DNA of 64,000 nucleotides, taken from Aphanomyces cochlioides. Its lineage: Eukaryota; Oomycota; Saprolegniomycetes; Saprolegniales; Verrucalvaceae. Positions 20,890 through 33,633 of the stretch are shown here, piece by piece; position 1 is the first letter of the stretch, and each line of letters begins with the position of its first letter. The position numbers and the translations under genes were made by a program. The DNA is taken from assembly GCA_019828595.1 (NCBI GenBank), contig JAHQRK010000021.1, positions 992,001-1,056,000 of the forward strand. Reading direction: 5' to 3'. The notes beneath the pieces are model-generated. The model had not been told where the DNA came from. It made no database searches and saw only the letters and a program-made list of their open reading frames with translations.

Positions 20890-23800
20890 TTAGTCAATAG
20901 CCGCATCCCACAGATAGGCCGTTGGGTCACCTCCGTCGTCCAACGCATCAGCCATGTCTTCTTTGACCTATGCAAAAATGATAATGTTGTGAATACCAAG
21001 GGGAAATGCAGGGAATTAATTACCTCAAGCCATTCCAAACTTCGACCGTTTTCAATCAATAACTGCGTCATTCGGTCGTGGCTTCGAGCATGCGTCCATT
21101 CAATCGCGGTCTTGTCTTCCATTCCCATCAAAAGCGTCCAAGGCTGCTTTGCCATGAGCCCTAGAATGGCCCCCCCACTGGGTCCCCACGTGTCCAAGTG
21201 GGCGACCAAACAACCAAGTACTGCAGGATGACGATGACCCATGATGAGTAGAACACCCACACACTAAGTTGTCACAATATAAGAACGCACTACGGGGAGG
21301 TTACTTACCTGGCCCTGGGCTTGAGCACTCTTGAGACCATCTATGCTCTTCCACATGACCTCAAACCAGTTGGCAATGCGAGTTTCTTGTAGTGTATCGG
21401 TCAAGCCGAGGAAAGCATCGAGAACCCATACAAGACCTGAAATTGTCGTGCTGTATGTATTCAACGATGCCACCACTTCACCAACTACACTGATAACGGA
21501 TGTTGTAAACGCTTCCCATTCCCAGCTCCACTGGACGAGAAGTGCACTGATGGCTTTGGCATGCTCTGCATGGGCAAACGCTTTGATATAGAGAGTGCGA
21601 AGGAGGAGGCATGATCGAGTCTCAGGATCGACGCTTGGATGGGGTTGGTCGTGGTACAAAAGGGCGACAGTTGCGAGGGGAAGCACAAGGGCAGAAGGGG
21701 GTAGCATCTTCGGAAGTCGCTTGCGCGAATATGCCTTGTATTGCTTCCCCATGAGGGGGCTCATGTCGCCAAGATAAAGATCAAGCAAATACATGCCACA
21801 TTTTCGGGCTCGAAGGAGGTCCCGGACGATGGGATCGAGTGTGGCAAGGCCGTGGACGAAGGTAAAAATTTCATGCATTTGACGCCAATGTGAAACCACG
21901 TTATCCATCATGGTAAATAAAAAGATGACGTCCACAAGGCGTCCGACAATCGACTGCGAATCATCTTCAACTGACCGTTGGGCATCTGCAATAACCATCA
22001 GTCGTTCCTTCACGACGGCAATAGAGCAAAGATGCAATAACAGGCCCCCAAAGTCAGTGCGGACAGCGGACTTTGTGCAGTGCAGCAAGCAATCCAAAAT
22101 AACAGACAGCTTTTTCACAAATTGGCCGAGGATGTAAGTAGCGAGCGTGGGGCATTGAATATGTTTGGTCACGAGTGTAATCAATTGAAGTGGAGACGTT
22201 GTAAATGCTCGAGTGTACAGAGGAATACATTCGACAGCTGCGATAATAAACGACCATTGCGGCATGTCTATGCTCATTTCAGTCTCAACAGGAAGCTGTT
22301 CAAGAAGGGTGCAAACAAAATTGAGGAATTCCTGTTCGTGGGCGTAGCACGCATGAATAAAGGCTTCGTTTTCATTGCGGAGGTCGCTCACTATGGTAGG
22401 TGGAAGCGGTGGGATTGCAGTGACTTGGGGATTTTGCAAATGTTGCTCCTTTTCATACACCAAAAGGTAAGCGCTCTTGTGGCTGAGGATGCCACCTCCG
22501 GATGACGTCGATTCGTGGAAGCCTCCAAAGCATTCGGCTTCGAGCATTCGCATGTCAAACGGTGTGACGTTCTCGTCGTTGAATTCGATCCATTGCTTGG
22601 AGCCACGATCTTGTATGAGAGAGTAATAATGGCCAGATTCAGTACTGCCCATGTGGACAACGCATCCGACCAAGTGATAGATCTCCGAGCCCGACTCGCC
22701 TTGGAGTCCAGCTTTCGTGTAGGGAAACATGTCGAGCGTGAGGGGAAAGCTAAACTCGTCATTGACCTTTTCGCGCAAGAAAGTGTCAAAGTTGAGCTCA
22801 AATCGCTTCAAATGAAGCAATAACGTAGTGGGGAGTGTTGCCATGCAATCACGCTTCATCGTGTCTTGTTTAGATCCGCATGCATCACAGTTGACACCAT
22901 TAAGTAGTTCACCGTCCGACCAGCCCTTCAATGAATGAAGCAGCGAATCGTGGCCCTTCACTTCGACTGTCATGCACACAAACGAAGTTGCCGCAGTTTC
23001 TCGAATGGTATTGCAGCCTCCCTGGCAAACAAGTTGCGTGCAGATAGTGCCGTCAAAAAGAGGTGGCGTCGATAATTTCTTGAGGAATTCCCCAAGATTA
23101 TCACAGAATTTTGTCAAGAATTCTTCAGCATCTTGCTGAACCATGACGTTCAACGGACCACCACCTTCGTCGGTCAAGCATGCAATTAAGGGTTGTGGGT
23201 CAACGCTCTTGAGTTCAGTGGCTTGGAGATAGGCAAATAGTCTTTGGACTTGTTTGAACAGACCGGAGGGGTCATTGGCAGGATCACTAACGTCCATACT
23301 CAAGACAGCCGAGCGTATCGATGGAATCATAAAAAGTTGCTGCAGAGTCGAATTCATGTAACATGTACAGCCGAGGTTGCGCAAACCAGAGTATGTCGTT
23401 GTAGCCTTTATCTGGAGATGTGGATCCCATTGCCATTCCCAATCTTCATGGAATTGCTTGACGTTGTGAACAACGCGTGGGATTTGTTGCATGATAAATG
23501 CTAAATTTGCATTCGTGATATCGACAATTGGAGTTCCATTTTTGCTGCTGTCTTGAGGCTGCGCTGGTGGGTACTTTGTCAAATCAACAAGAAGGCAAAA
23601 TGCCCCTTGACGGGTCGTAGATGTCGTGCATCGAGGTTGCCATACTGGGTCGCCTGTGTTTGATGGGTATGCCATGAGGCAGTTGTTCCATACATCGAGC
23701 AGTAAATCAGGCTGAAATGTTTGGAGCTCATCAAATCCCGCAAGCAAGCACCGAATGACAAAAAGCCTTCCAAGGAGATATTGGTCATGTTGCTGTTCAC

Positions 23801-26800
23801 CAAAGAGATGCTGCGATGAGTCAGCGAGAAAAGTGGTTGGGTTTGGTCGGCGGTACGCTTGCAAAAGACGCATTTGTTGCTCAAGGAGTGATTGAGGCGT
23901 CGCAAGGGGTAATTGGACTTGCTTAGCGACAAATAAAAACAAGCCGACGAGTGTGTAGTATTGCAATGGCGGGTCGTTCAAGTCCAATGCTAATAACTGC
24001 GCAGCTAGTGGACCACACTTGGCAGGAACAAGAGCTCTCGACGTGACATCGATTGCCAGGACGATCAATGCGTGACAAATCAAATGACGGATGTCTCGAT
24101 GTGGACTCGAAATTGCCGCTAATACATCGTTTGGAAGTGTCGTGAAGAGCGGTGAATAAGGCGCACAAATGAGGTATACGCGGAGGGCAGAGTCCAATGT
24201 TGGGACCGACAACTCTTTGAGCGCATCCGACATAATTCTTGAGCACGCTGCATGCAGAGCTGGATAATTCATTGAAGCGACAAACGTTTCGATGTGGTTT
24301 TGCATGGCAGCGTTGGAAGGTGTAATCGCTTCTTGGGCTACTGAAGTTTTCATTTGATATGGGCTCAAAATCAATTCCATCACGAGGAGGAGATCAATGT
24401 TTAGGTGCTCAGGGTCAAATTCAGTCATGGTTGCTTTGGGTACATCAAACTCTTGATAAGTGGCCGAGTGGCTCAAAAATGTAATGATGAGACGCAAACA
24501 AACCATCGAGCATTCCTTTCTGAGGTATACGACGAATTGCTGAGCATCATGGTCATCAGCACTCATAAGCAGGTCAACGATACAAGCAGGGCCGTCGGTC
24601 GTGACAAATGTTGTCAGCATGTTGTCGTCAGTTGATATTAAATTCTCCAGCACTTGGAGACGATAGAGTAGTTGCGTGACAGAAAGTCGTGGGGAAAACA
24701 GCGTTGTCCAGTCATCAGAGTGCGTGCGGATGTCATCAACCATAGCAGGTGGAGTAGGAAGCCTCATAAGCAAATCCCACGCTTCTTGAGGTGGATCTTG
24801 CGCTTGAATGAGCTGCATGAGGACCTGGGCAAGCTGGACATCAAAAACAACTGGTGGACGGGTTACGAGCGGCGTTAAAGGAATGTTTGGCCGATAGACC
24901 ACGAGCACCGTGTCTCCGTCCTTGAATCCAGCTTCAGCGAGCGTCAGACAGCGACTGAGTTCATGAATCTCAGAGCCCATACGAAAGAAGCGCAGTCCCT
25001 TCGTTGCAAGTGGCTGGGCGTCCAGACGTTGAGCAACAGCCACCTCCATTTCAAGTACAGTGTCGTTGGCATATACTTGCAAATGGAGCTTCTGACCACT
25101 TGTGGCTGTGATTTTTATTGTGTTATTGATTGTCAAGTGCAGAGGAGGACCACGTGATGCTTTGCCATGGGGAACCCACTGACCAGTGGCGAGGGCTAGA
25201 GCAGATGCTTCGTCCGTGCCGATGATGCTTGAGAGGGCTAGAAGACAGCGACGCAACTTGGATGCTGGTGCAGTTTCGGCGAGGTTACGCAAGTGATCAA
25301 GTCCATCAGACAAGAAGTGAAATTCCAATCCATCAACCACTTTGTACGGCAAGAGGGTGAGGAATTTCATAGTTTGGGTAAACACCAGAGTATTTGAGCC
25401 ATGGAGAAGGATAGTCCAAAGGGTTGACATGCCCATAAGCGGCAATCGCTGGATAGTGAATTGATTTTGCGTATTTACGCTTGCCACATTGTCCAGCACA
25501 AGCCGTGAATGGTGGTGGTTGGTCAGCCGAAAGAAGCACAGGAAGCACTGAAGACTTAGCGGTGTGAGAGCGTTACTTGTAACAAAATCCTCGCTCCCCA
25601 AAAGCTCTTGAAAGATAAACGTGACGTTTGATGGTGACAAATGCAATGCATTTGTCGTAAGCCACTTGAAAAACATCGTGCGTTCAGTCGTAATCGTAGC
25701 CTTGGCATTCAACGTCGTCCAGACGAGTGCGAGTTGTGCAAATGTCCAATTCAAGCTTGGCTCAATGCTCAGCCATAACGACAAGAAGCCAAGACGAGCT
25801 TTGAGCTGGTCCAAATAGTCCACGTGGCTTCCATGTTGCAGCAAAAGCGCATTCAGCTGGGGCAATACGACGGAATCAGCTACATCAACATGATACGGCC
25901 GACCGTGAAATGGAGCATACGTAGTTTTGAACACCAACAAGTCGTCCAGAATAATTTGGAGAAGCCCTTGACGCTCTAGCACGCGAACGATTTGCGTTTT
26001 TTCTTCTTCGAGGAGTTGGAGCAAATAGCCAAGGATACTGAATGCTTGAGGCACATTGCGATGGTCTCTAAGACTTTGCATTGCCACTTCGAGCAGGTAT
26101 GACACGCAACCGACGACAATCGCATTCCACTCGTCTTCCACGTTAGCCTTAATTGCATCTTGAAAGTGGCCCTTTGCAGTATCGAAAAGATTGCGTGTGG
26201 TTTCGTCTGTGCTGTCTTGCATGGTCGTCCAAAGCATTTCCATCGCTCGGTATCTGCACACTGCATTTACATGGAATGGATTTGGCGACACAAAGAAATT
26301 GAGCTGGTCCTCATCGTCCATATCCTCGTCAAGAGTCGATTCGATTGGTGCATACTTGGCGAGGGCACCCACGAGACCCAAAACATTAGCATGACCAATG
26401 CCGAAAGCATTAATTTTGTCCAGCAGGGCCGAGCAGACTGGAATAGTTACATAAGAAGCAAGGGACTCCAAGAGGTAAAATAAGCTCGCTCGGACGTCAG
26501 GGCCACTTGAAAGCATGGCATTCCATATCAAATCGAGCGACGCTAAGTCAAATGATTCAGCTTCACAAAGAAAGCGGACTAATTCAGGCGCACGACGAAT
26601 GACTTGTTCGTGTGACTCACACAATAGTTGCAACAGTTTGTTGCTCGCAAACCACTCGGCAAATTGTTGTTTCGTCGTCGACTCTGTGATCGACACGTGC
26701 ACAACCATCGATAGTGACGCAGCCGTTGGCGACGACAAATGCGAAACAGACGACGCAGCTACAAATTTCACACCCATTGGATTTACCTAAAAAGATAAGT

Positions 26801-28082
26801 CAAGGGGTCTCACGAAATTGCAATGTACCTGAGCTTGGCGGATCATGGAAACAAAATCCGTGACGCACTTCAGACCATGAAGACGAATTTCCAAGACTGA
26901 GCTGTGGAGGCATTTGAGGCATATTTGCAAGAGAACGGTGTCAGCTTGGACGGACGCTTCGTGGCGATTCATCAGGCGGCGACAAATGCTCTTGTACGCA
27001 ATGTGGAGAGTGTCCAGCATAGGCTTGGTGACTGGTCGCAGCTCCTAAAACAAATTTTACACTCGATAAACGCACCCGAGCGCACGCACAACTTGGTTTA
27101 GATACTGGTGTATCCATGTGGCGCAATGAGCATGAAGCTCTGTTGCCCAGGCGCGTGTGAGCCATGGAAATACGTTGGCAAGCAAAGAAAGAGTCGTCGT
27201 GAGAAGCGAAATGGACATGGATGACCCTTGAAGAATGGGCAGCTTTTGGAAGCCACCGATCACTCCAAATGTATTGATAAGCTCGACAAAGTAATGCGAG
27301 CACGGCACTCTTGGGCGCACAATCGCGAATGGAAATCCATTGGTTTCGCCTCGCGGATCTGTTTCATCGGGAATGGACTCATCTAAATCTGGACGGATTG
27401 GTCCTTGACCACGCCGTCCTTGAGCCATGTTTCCACGCGGGGCAATGCGACCACCTTCAAGAGATATCCAACAATCGCCCTCTCGTTCTACGCCAAAAAA
27501 TGCAACGTACACCTGATTAAAGTCGCGATTCATCACAACAGCTTCCAGCCATGTTCGGTGGATTGGATGGAACGCATCGACGATTGCGCCTGGAGACACA
27601 TCATCGGGTAGTTGGTCGGAAAACGTATTTTCCTCCTCAATTTCGGTGACAGAGGCAGCGGCGTGGCCGTGGCATTGGTAGAATAAGTGGTTGGGGTTGA
27701 GGATATTGTGGATCGTTTCGAGATGCGTTTGAGACGCATCGGGCTGTTGGAACCGGAGAACTAAGAGACGTACCAATTCGACAAGAAAGGCTACAACATG
27801 CTGAGGGATCTCTGGATCAGAGAACAAGTTGAACGAGCGTCGTAGAAAGCCATTCGCCACCCGGGGGAGACAGTGCGTATATAAATGATTGTCGTGCCTC
27901 GGCGTTCCCATTCCTCGATTGACCCAATCGATCCATGTCTGGAGGGTTTGGAGGCTTGGCCGTGGATCTGTCATTGAATCGCCCAATGCGTTTTCCAGCA
28001 AGTAGCAATTGCGCTGAAAATCTGAATAGGAATTCACCTGCTGCTGCTCGCCGACGCGCGGCATCACGACGGAATCGTTCAT
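20890..28082 (-). CDS. Ubiquitin-specific protease, USP9X/24/34-like (about 2,334 aa, five exons)
   Basis: Exons on the minus strand are 28082-27090, 27044-26829, 26786-21309, 21263-21024 and 20967-20890. Introns are 45, 42, 45 and 56 bp, all GT-AG in phase 0. The long N-terminal half is helical-repeat-like. A ubiquitin-like segment lies at about residues 950-1040. The USP domain carries the Cys box GLRNLGCTCYMNSTLQQ with catalytic Cys at about 1545, zinc-ribbon Cys pairs (GGC, CDAC) and the His box SGHYYSL with His at about 1789. The family removes ubiquitin from proteins in cytosol or nucleus. The last exon adds a short acidic tail (VKEDMADALDDGG). The start is the first in-frame ATG (MNDSVVMPRVG); a longer 5' end is possible. 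Size and layout fit the giant USP9X/USP24/USP34 group. Confidence 0.85.
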
Positions 28083-28954
28083 CGCTTGGACCTGCACGGA
28101 CTGCCGCCGAAAAAGGGGAATGAAATGATCCTCTCCTCGAAAAAGTACATGTCCTTTATCTTGGGATTTGTATGTGGGATCATGTTAGATTTGTTATAAA
28201 GCACCAACGAGCATACAAACATCAAATGAATGATGTTCTCGGGTCGAATCACCATTCACAAATATTTTAAAAGCTTTTTAAATAATCTCTTCATTATAAA
28301 TATTCTATTTCAAATGCTTACAAAATGGCGTGGAGCGAATGTACGAAAATAAAAAGTGTTGATTATATTGTCGTTTGGGTCCAAAACTGGAAATTTGATA
28401 TGTTTTGAAAATGTTTCAATTAATTGACGCAACACTATTTAAAGTTTTCGCAAACATTTTCTTATATTGACCTCCATCGTGACCATTAAATAGTGTAATT
28501 TCAAACGTTTTAAATGTTTGAAAACATGTTCGAAACATTCAATTTCTTTTCACTTGAAATTTGTATGCGTCAATTGTTGCCTCAATTTGCTTGCGTCAAA
28601 ATTTATTCCGCACGACTCCAGTTTTTTATTAAAACCACAATATAAATAAATTGTCTTAATTGTCGTTATCCATGAAACACAACAATCAACCACGACAAAA
28701 TGTTCATCTTCCACAAATTGCTTGATCTCAAGGTGAGTCAAAATGCTAAAAGCAACACGTACCAACTCGTGCAACCGTGGCAATTAAATTTACGTTTAAA
28801 ATCTCAGTAAAGAACATATTTTAAATCATTTCGTACAACTTTATGACCAACAGATGCTTCCTTTCACATTCTATAAATTCTCGATTCACCCAGTTGTGTG
28901 TTTTGGCTACGCAGACGTACAGTACTGTACCTTTTCTGTGTCTACGAAGAGTCA
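28083..28954. other. A+T-rich intergenic region
   Basis: No gene seen. The base composition changes here to clearly A+T-rich, with repeats of 'gttttaaatgtttgaaaac' type around 28390-28540. It marks the boundary between the host gene block and the transposon-dense half of the window. Confidence 0.5.
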
Positions 28955-29587
28955 TCATAGACGTCGAAAGTTACATATCCTCGTTTTTCTTTCCTTTTGA
29001 TTTGGTAAGTCCATCAACTGGATTTTACGATATGACATAATTTTTCTGGCAGGATGCCCAAGCCACCATAATTTCCAAACCGTAAACAAATCGACGCTGG
29101 GAAATAAGAAGCCTGCAGGCAGCATGTGATATCTGTCGTCCCCAAAAATGCCTGGCTCTTCAGGCTCCGTCACTCTCGCTGACAACGGATCGACAACAAA
29201 CGCCAATGCATTTTGAATTGATTTCTCCAATATATCAGGATCCAGCTGATATTGACTACTCGTCATTAATCTGACGCACGCCACTTAAAACTTTTGGAGG
29301 AATACTTAGGATAGAGTTATGGTTTCGATCCAATTGTTTGTAAACTTTTACATGAAGGGGAACACATGTTGCTTGAATGCAAGAGAACTCACCAACAAAC
29401 AATATTATTGACTTCAGACCTGTTCGGACTGATTTTTTATTCAGCGGTTTTTGGAAATCTAGCCAATCAAATCCATTTACATCGTGTTTTGCCAAAACCG
29501 CTCCAAACCACCTCTTGGAGGTAGTCACCTCTTGGAGGTAGTTTGGAGCGGTATTTGCATCCCTAACCCATAGCATGCTGTTTGCTG

Positions 29588-30637
29588 ATGGTGTCCAACA
29601 CTTTTTGTGTGGCTGCAATGCATTGTCTGCTCTGTTTGGAGGTCGCCAGTATTGCGTCCAGCGTTGTCATCGTCGCTGCAGCCGTTGCATTGCTTGATGA
29701 CCGCAAGTTCCGCGGCGAGAATGAGAACGACTACGTTGGAGATGGCTGTTCCATCTTGCCTACGATCAATGCCAGTTCTGGCAAAAATGGCTGGTTTGTG
29801 CGCTACTTGCGTTGCTCGAGAGACACATTCAATGCTATCGCAACTCGAATACAAATGACGTGGACCACAGTTCACCCACCTCTACATGCTTCCGCTCAAT
29901 TTGATATCATTGACCGAACAGCAATCACAATATACTATCTTACCCACTGCGACGGTCTCGATTGTGCTGAGACTATATTTGGAATCGGGAAGACAAAAGC
30001 CTACGAACACGTTATGGAAGTGATGCTTCTACTTCAACACACTCATATTGGTCACACAGTCACTATTCCGTCGTCTCCCCAAGCTTGGGTCGTTATATAA
30101 AATGGATTTGAGTCGATTGCGGGATTTACAAACGTCTTCGGTGCAATCGATGGTTGTCTAGTCATGGTGAGGCGCTTCAGGCAGCACGAGAGTTGGTACT
30201 GCCGGAAAGGTTTTCCAGAATTTAACTTGATAGCAATGGTAGATGATAAGAAGCGATGTATGGCCTATTTATTGCGGCCTGGTTCGCAGAATGATCGAAT
30301 GATGTTTAGATATTCAATGTTTGGCTCGTCGCGAATTATACCTCAAGGTGGCTACATACTTGCTGATGCAGGATATACCTTGCTTCCTCACGTTTTGACG
30401 CCCTTTCAATTTACAACCAATATGGATGATGCCCAAGCCCACTACAATTGGTTGCACTCGCGAACTCGTATTGTCGTCGAACAGGCCTTTGGACTATGGA
30501 AAAACAAGTTCCGACTTTTCAAGAAGCCTCTTGAATTTAAATCACCAAAGACGATGGCGCTTGTAATTGTGGCCACGTTGGTTCTTCACAACTGGATCAT
30601 TGAGGTCGAGCCGTGTACAGATGAGCCAATTCGATGA
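29588..30637 (+). pseudogene. PIF/Harbinger DDE transposase with one nonsense codon
   Basis: One frame runs from ATG 29588 to 30637 (349 residues), broken only by a TAA at 30098-30100. Before it lie the N-terminal helical part (GWFVRYLRCSRDTFNAIATRIQ, then DCAETIFGIGKTKAYEHV). After it lie the catalytic blocks: first Asp in GAIDGC (about 30150), second in LADAGY (about 30365), and Glu in VVEQAFGLWKNKFRLF (about 30480). This is the DDE_Tnp_4 signature, which cuts and joins the element ends. All three acidic residues survive, so a single substitution separates this copy from an open frame. Its partner gene is on the opposite strand to the right. Confidence 0.8.
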
Positions 30638-30769
30638 GACTGGATGCATCTCGGTGGCGACGTAGTGTATTCGAATGAAAAGTACGTCGTTGATAGTAAT
30701 TTAGCAAAGCTCACAAGAGACAATGTAATGCACTATCTTAATGAACTGTACTAAGCCTGTTTGATAGTA

Positions 30770-31573
30770 CTAGGAGTTGTTACGACGTAGACAAGCAAGA
30801 AGCTCACTTTGTATCAACGTGCTCTGTTCGACAGCAACTTGTAACTTGTCGATGGCTACCAAGAGCTTTTTATTCTCAGGCTCTTTGGCTTCAGTAGTTG
30901 GCTTATGCATTCCCTTCAAGCCTTCTGCCAAGCTTTCCCCCAAGGCTACAAGGCTTTGACCAATGTCCAACTTTTTTTATCGTTTGGCTCGCTGACGAGC
31001 CAACTCAGATTCCACAAGTGCTTGTCTTTTGTTTGTCGAGTCATCAGTTTTGTCTGAGTCGCAATCACTTTCGTCATCAGGCTTGGTGGATGTCCGACCA
31101 GCCGCATATGCATAATCAATATGACCGAAGCCGTCTTTATCAGCAAACGCCGCAACGACATGCTCCCAATATACAGGGTACGTCACTGCAACGTCATTTC
31201 CGGTTGCCTTCTCGGCGAGCCTTATCTTTGAATATTCACGTTTCAAACTCGAATACTTGTTTTCGACGGCTGAGGACGGGACACTTGTTCCATGGAGATT
31301 ATTGATGGCAAGAGCAATCTTGCCCCACAGGATTGACAGTTGTGCAGCGCTTCGGTGGAGCTCAAAGTTCGCCGCAAAGTCGTCCAAGCGTTTTTCGAGC
31401 AGAGTCGCCGCCATTTCAGTGGTCCACACTGTCTTGGAGGTCTTTTTGATGGCCTTCCTTGACTTTTTTGTGCGACCGGGAGTCTGCGAAACGGCTGCAC
31501 ATGAGGCCAGCAACATGTCCTCCATCACAGCTTTGTCTACCGTCGATGTAAAACTGTTCGTGGAGGGAATCAT
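30770..31573 (-). pseudogene. Harbinger Myb/SANT-like DNA-binding protein with one nonsense codon
   Basis: From ATG 31573 the frame encodes an N-terminal basic region (GRTKKSRKAIKKTSK), then a trihelical Myb/SANT-like domain (VWTTEMAATLLEKRLDDF, ILWGKIALAINNLHG, VENKYSSLKREYSKI). A linker and an acidic stretch (DDESDCDSDKTDDSTNK) follow. A TAA at 30977-30979 ends this 198-residue frame, but the same frame continues for 69 codons with an amphipathic, coiled-coil-like segment (KKLLVAIDKLQVAVEQSTLIQ). The stop lies beside a run of seven A residues. In Harbinger elements such proteins help the transposase reach the nucleus and bind the ends. Confidence 0.65.
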
Positions 31574-32479
31574 GACGAATTTTACTTTTCATTGGTTGAT
31601 ATTAGCCAATGGCATCGATCGTCTATGAAGTAAAAATCGCTGACATCGGAGCGTGTTTTGTCTGCCTCAATAATCGCTGAACAAAAAATTGGTCCGAACA
31701 GGTCCTAAGCATGTCACATTCACGAAAGATAAAAGTAGAAAAGAGAGGATGGTTTGTAGGCAGTGCTTCAACAAGAAAATTGCTATGTGTACCAATAAAG
31801 CCAGATTCAATTCTAAAACACCACGAAGATGATCCATTATGCATAATTTAGGAAGCATTGATGCCAGACAAATTGAAGGGTCATTCGGGTGGGAAAAGTG
31901 AGGCGGCAGAACCGCAAGCTCAGAACCATGTAGAGGCAACCCAGCCACGACGCGACCAGTAAGCTGATCTCCGGCTGCCTCATATCTAAAATATCGTTCC
32001 ATGATGTTGCCTATAGACCATTCACGACAAACACACACACTATTAACCGATGGTCCACCTGTTGACCCAGAGCAAGCAAAGGTTTAGCACTCCCTTTCTT
32101 ATAAAGTAACTGCCAAAATCTTCTTCACCGTCGTGGCACCTTCCAAACCAAGCACTCTAGCGAGAGAACTACCGAAACGATCGTACAAAGATGGAATAAA
32201 TATAATTATGTTATTATATAAATTGTACCTTTTGTTTTGAACCTGGAAACAATGCTTCTGTACAAATTGACTATTGCAAGACAGATCCAATCCCAAAGCA
32301 ACAAACAAACATATACCTGGTTTCTATGGATTTCCATAGCAGTGTCTAGGATCTTTATTTGTTGTTCCTATCAAATTATTACTTCATACGAGACGTCCTA
32401 TACCTTCTTGCTGTGACTTTGTCTTTAAAAAACGAGATTCCTATTGCATCCCCTTCTCTCGAGATGTGATCAAATCTAA

Positions 32480-33022
32480 GAGCGTGTTCGGATGTCATGA
32501 AATTATTGTGATATTGGCTGAATATCATGATATTTCGCGATATCATGATATTTTGTAATTTTCGTGTGTTCGGAGACACTCGAAATATCATGAAAACAGG
32601 CCATGAATATCATGATATTAACATTCAGGTCTGACCATGTATATTTTTATCATGATATTTGTTTTTTGTGGCCGGGAAGCATGGATCGAGGAGCATTGGT
32701 CGTAGGTTCACTGCAGTCCACCGCTCACACATGCAACGAACTATGACGTACACATGCATTGAATGAAGTAGCTTATGTACTGGAGCTGTTTAGCCTAGTT
32801 GCACATAACAGTCGACTCTACCGAAAGCGTGCGCATGGATGCCTACTGATTCATTCGTCTTGAGGAAAATGGCTTCATTTTTAATACCGAATAATTTAAT
32901 AAAAATAATTCGGTAAATTATTCGGGACATACGAACATAACTCTATATCAATATCATGACATAAAATATTTCATGATTTTTGACTATTTAAAAAGAAAAT
33001 ATTGTGGGTGCGGAACACGCTC
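32480..33022. mobile_element. MITE (543 bp) with TAA target duplication, inside Crypton copy A
   Basis: The left end starts GAGCGTGTTCGG and the right end finishes CGGAACACGCTC, inverted over about 11-12 bp. Both flanks carry TAA (32477-32479 and 33023-33025). If the insert and one TAA are ignored, the Crypton frame reads through as LRFDHISREGDAIG, so the boundaries are well supported. The interior is A+T-rich, has several near-palindromes of the ATATCATGATAT type, and encodes nothing. The TWA duplication and GTTCGG-containing ends fit a Harbinger-mobilised non-autonomous element. Confidence 0.75.
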
Positions 33023-33053
33023 TAAGCCATATCGATGTATATTCCTAAAAAAA

Positions 33054-33633
33054 GATCTACCTTATCGTTTCAGTTGACTGTGATCTGCACATTAAATTCC
33101 AAGTCATGACGAGATATACATCTGTAGATGAGTAAAAGCCACTGTCATTCAGCTTGAGGCTCGTTTCAGCAAGGGATTCAAACATCATAAAAGTAAGAGA
33201 TCTACCTTATCGTTTCAGTTGACTGTGATCTGCACATTAAATTCCAAGTCATGACGAGATATACATCTGTAGATGAGTAAAAGCCACTGTCATTCAGCTT
33301 GAGGCTCGTTTCAGCAAGGGATTCAAACATCATAAAAGTAAGAGATCTACCTTATCGTTTCAGTTGACTGTGATCTGCACATTAAATTCCAAGTCATGAC
33401 GAGATATACATCTGTAGATGAGTAAAAGCCACTGTCATTCAGCTTGAGGCTCGTTTCAGCAAGGGATTCAAACATCATAAAAGTAAGAGATCTACCTTAT
33501 CGTTTCAGTTGACTGTGATCTGCACATTAAATTCCAAGTCATGACGAGATATACATCTGTAGATGAGTAAAAGCCACTGTCATTCAGCTTGAGGCTCGTT
33601 TCAGCAAGGGACTCAAACATCATAAAAGTAAGA
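33054..33633. repeat. Four tandem copies of a 145-bp Crypton coding segment
   Basis: Units begin with GATCTACC at 33054, 33199, 33344 and 33489 and are virtually identical (one visible g/c-type change, 'gggattc' to 'gggactc', in the last). Each unit encodes, on the minus strand, the piece from MMFESLAETSLKLNDSG to MTWNLMCRSQST of Crypton copy A. Because 145 is not a multiple of three, the tandem array cannot keep the frame. Confidence 0.9.

Larger units (their letters stand above)
29416..31705. mobile_element. PIF/Harbinger element with two genes and terminal inverted repeats
   Basis: The ends are imperfect inverted repeats of about 33 bp. The left end, 29416-29448, begins AGACCTGTTCGGAC and contains TTCAGCG. 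The right end, 31673-31705, reads GGACCTGTTCGGAC on the other strand and also contains TTCAGCG. Inside, a plus-strand DDE transposase and a minus-strand Myb/SANT-like gene face each other, the usual Harbinger layout. The flanks (TTC and TAA) only loosely fit a TWA target duplication. The element sits inside Crypton copy A: recombinase-derived coding sequence continues on both sides. Confidence 0.75.

Noticed and set aside
20763..21260. Minus-strand 165-codon frame as a separate gene
   Set aside because: Its first part is exon 4 of the deubiquitinase. Clear GT-AG borders at 21263 and 21024 join it to the long exon and to a short last exon; the remainder is intron read-through.
29515..29550. 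Short duplication 'tcttggaggtagt' as a regulatory repeat
   Set aside because: It is only two copies of about 14 bp inside the Harbinger 5' region, not distinguishable from chance slippage.
33054..33633. Regular 145-bp repeats as a CRISPR array
   Set aside because: The repeats are contiguous without unique spacers, encode a transposon fragment, and the genome is eukaryotic.
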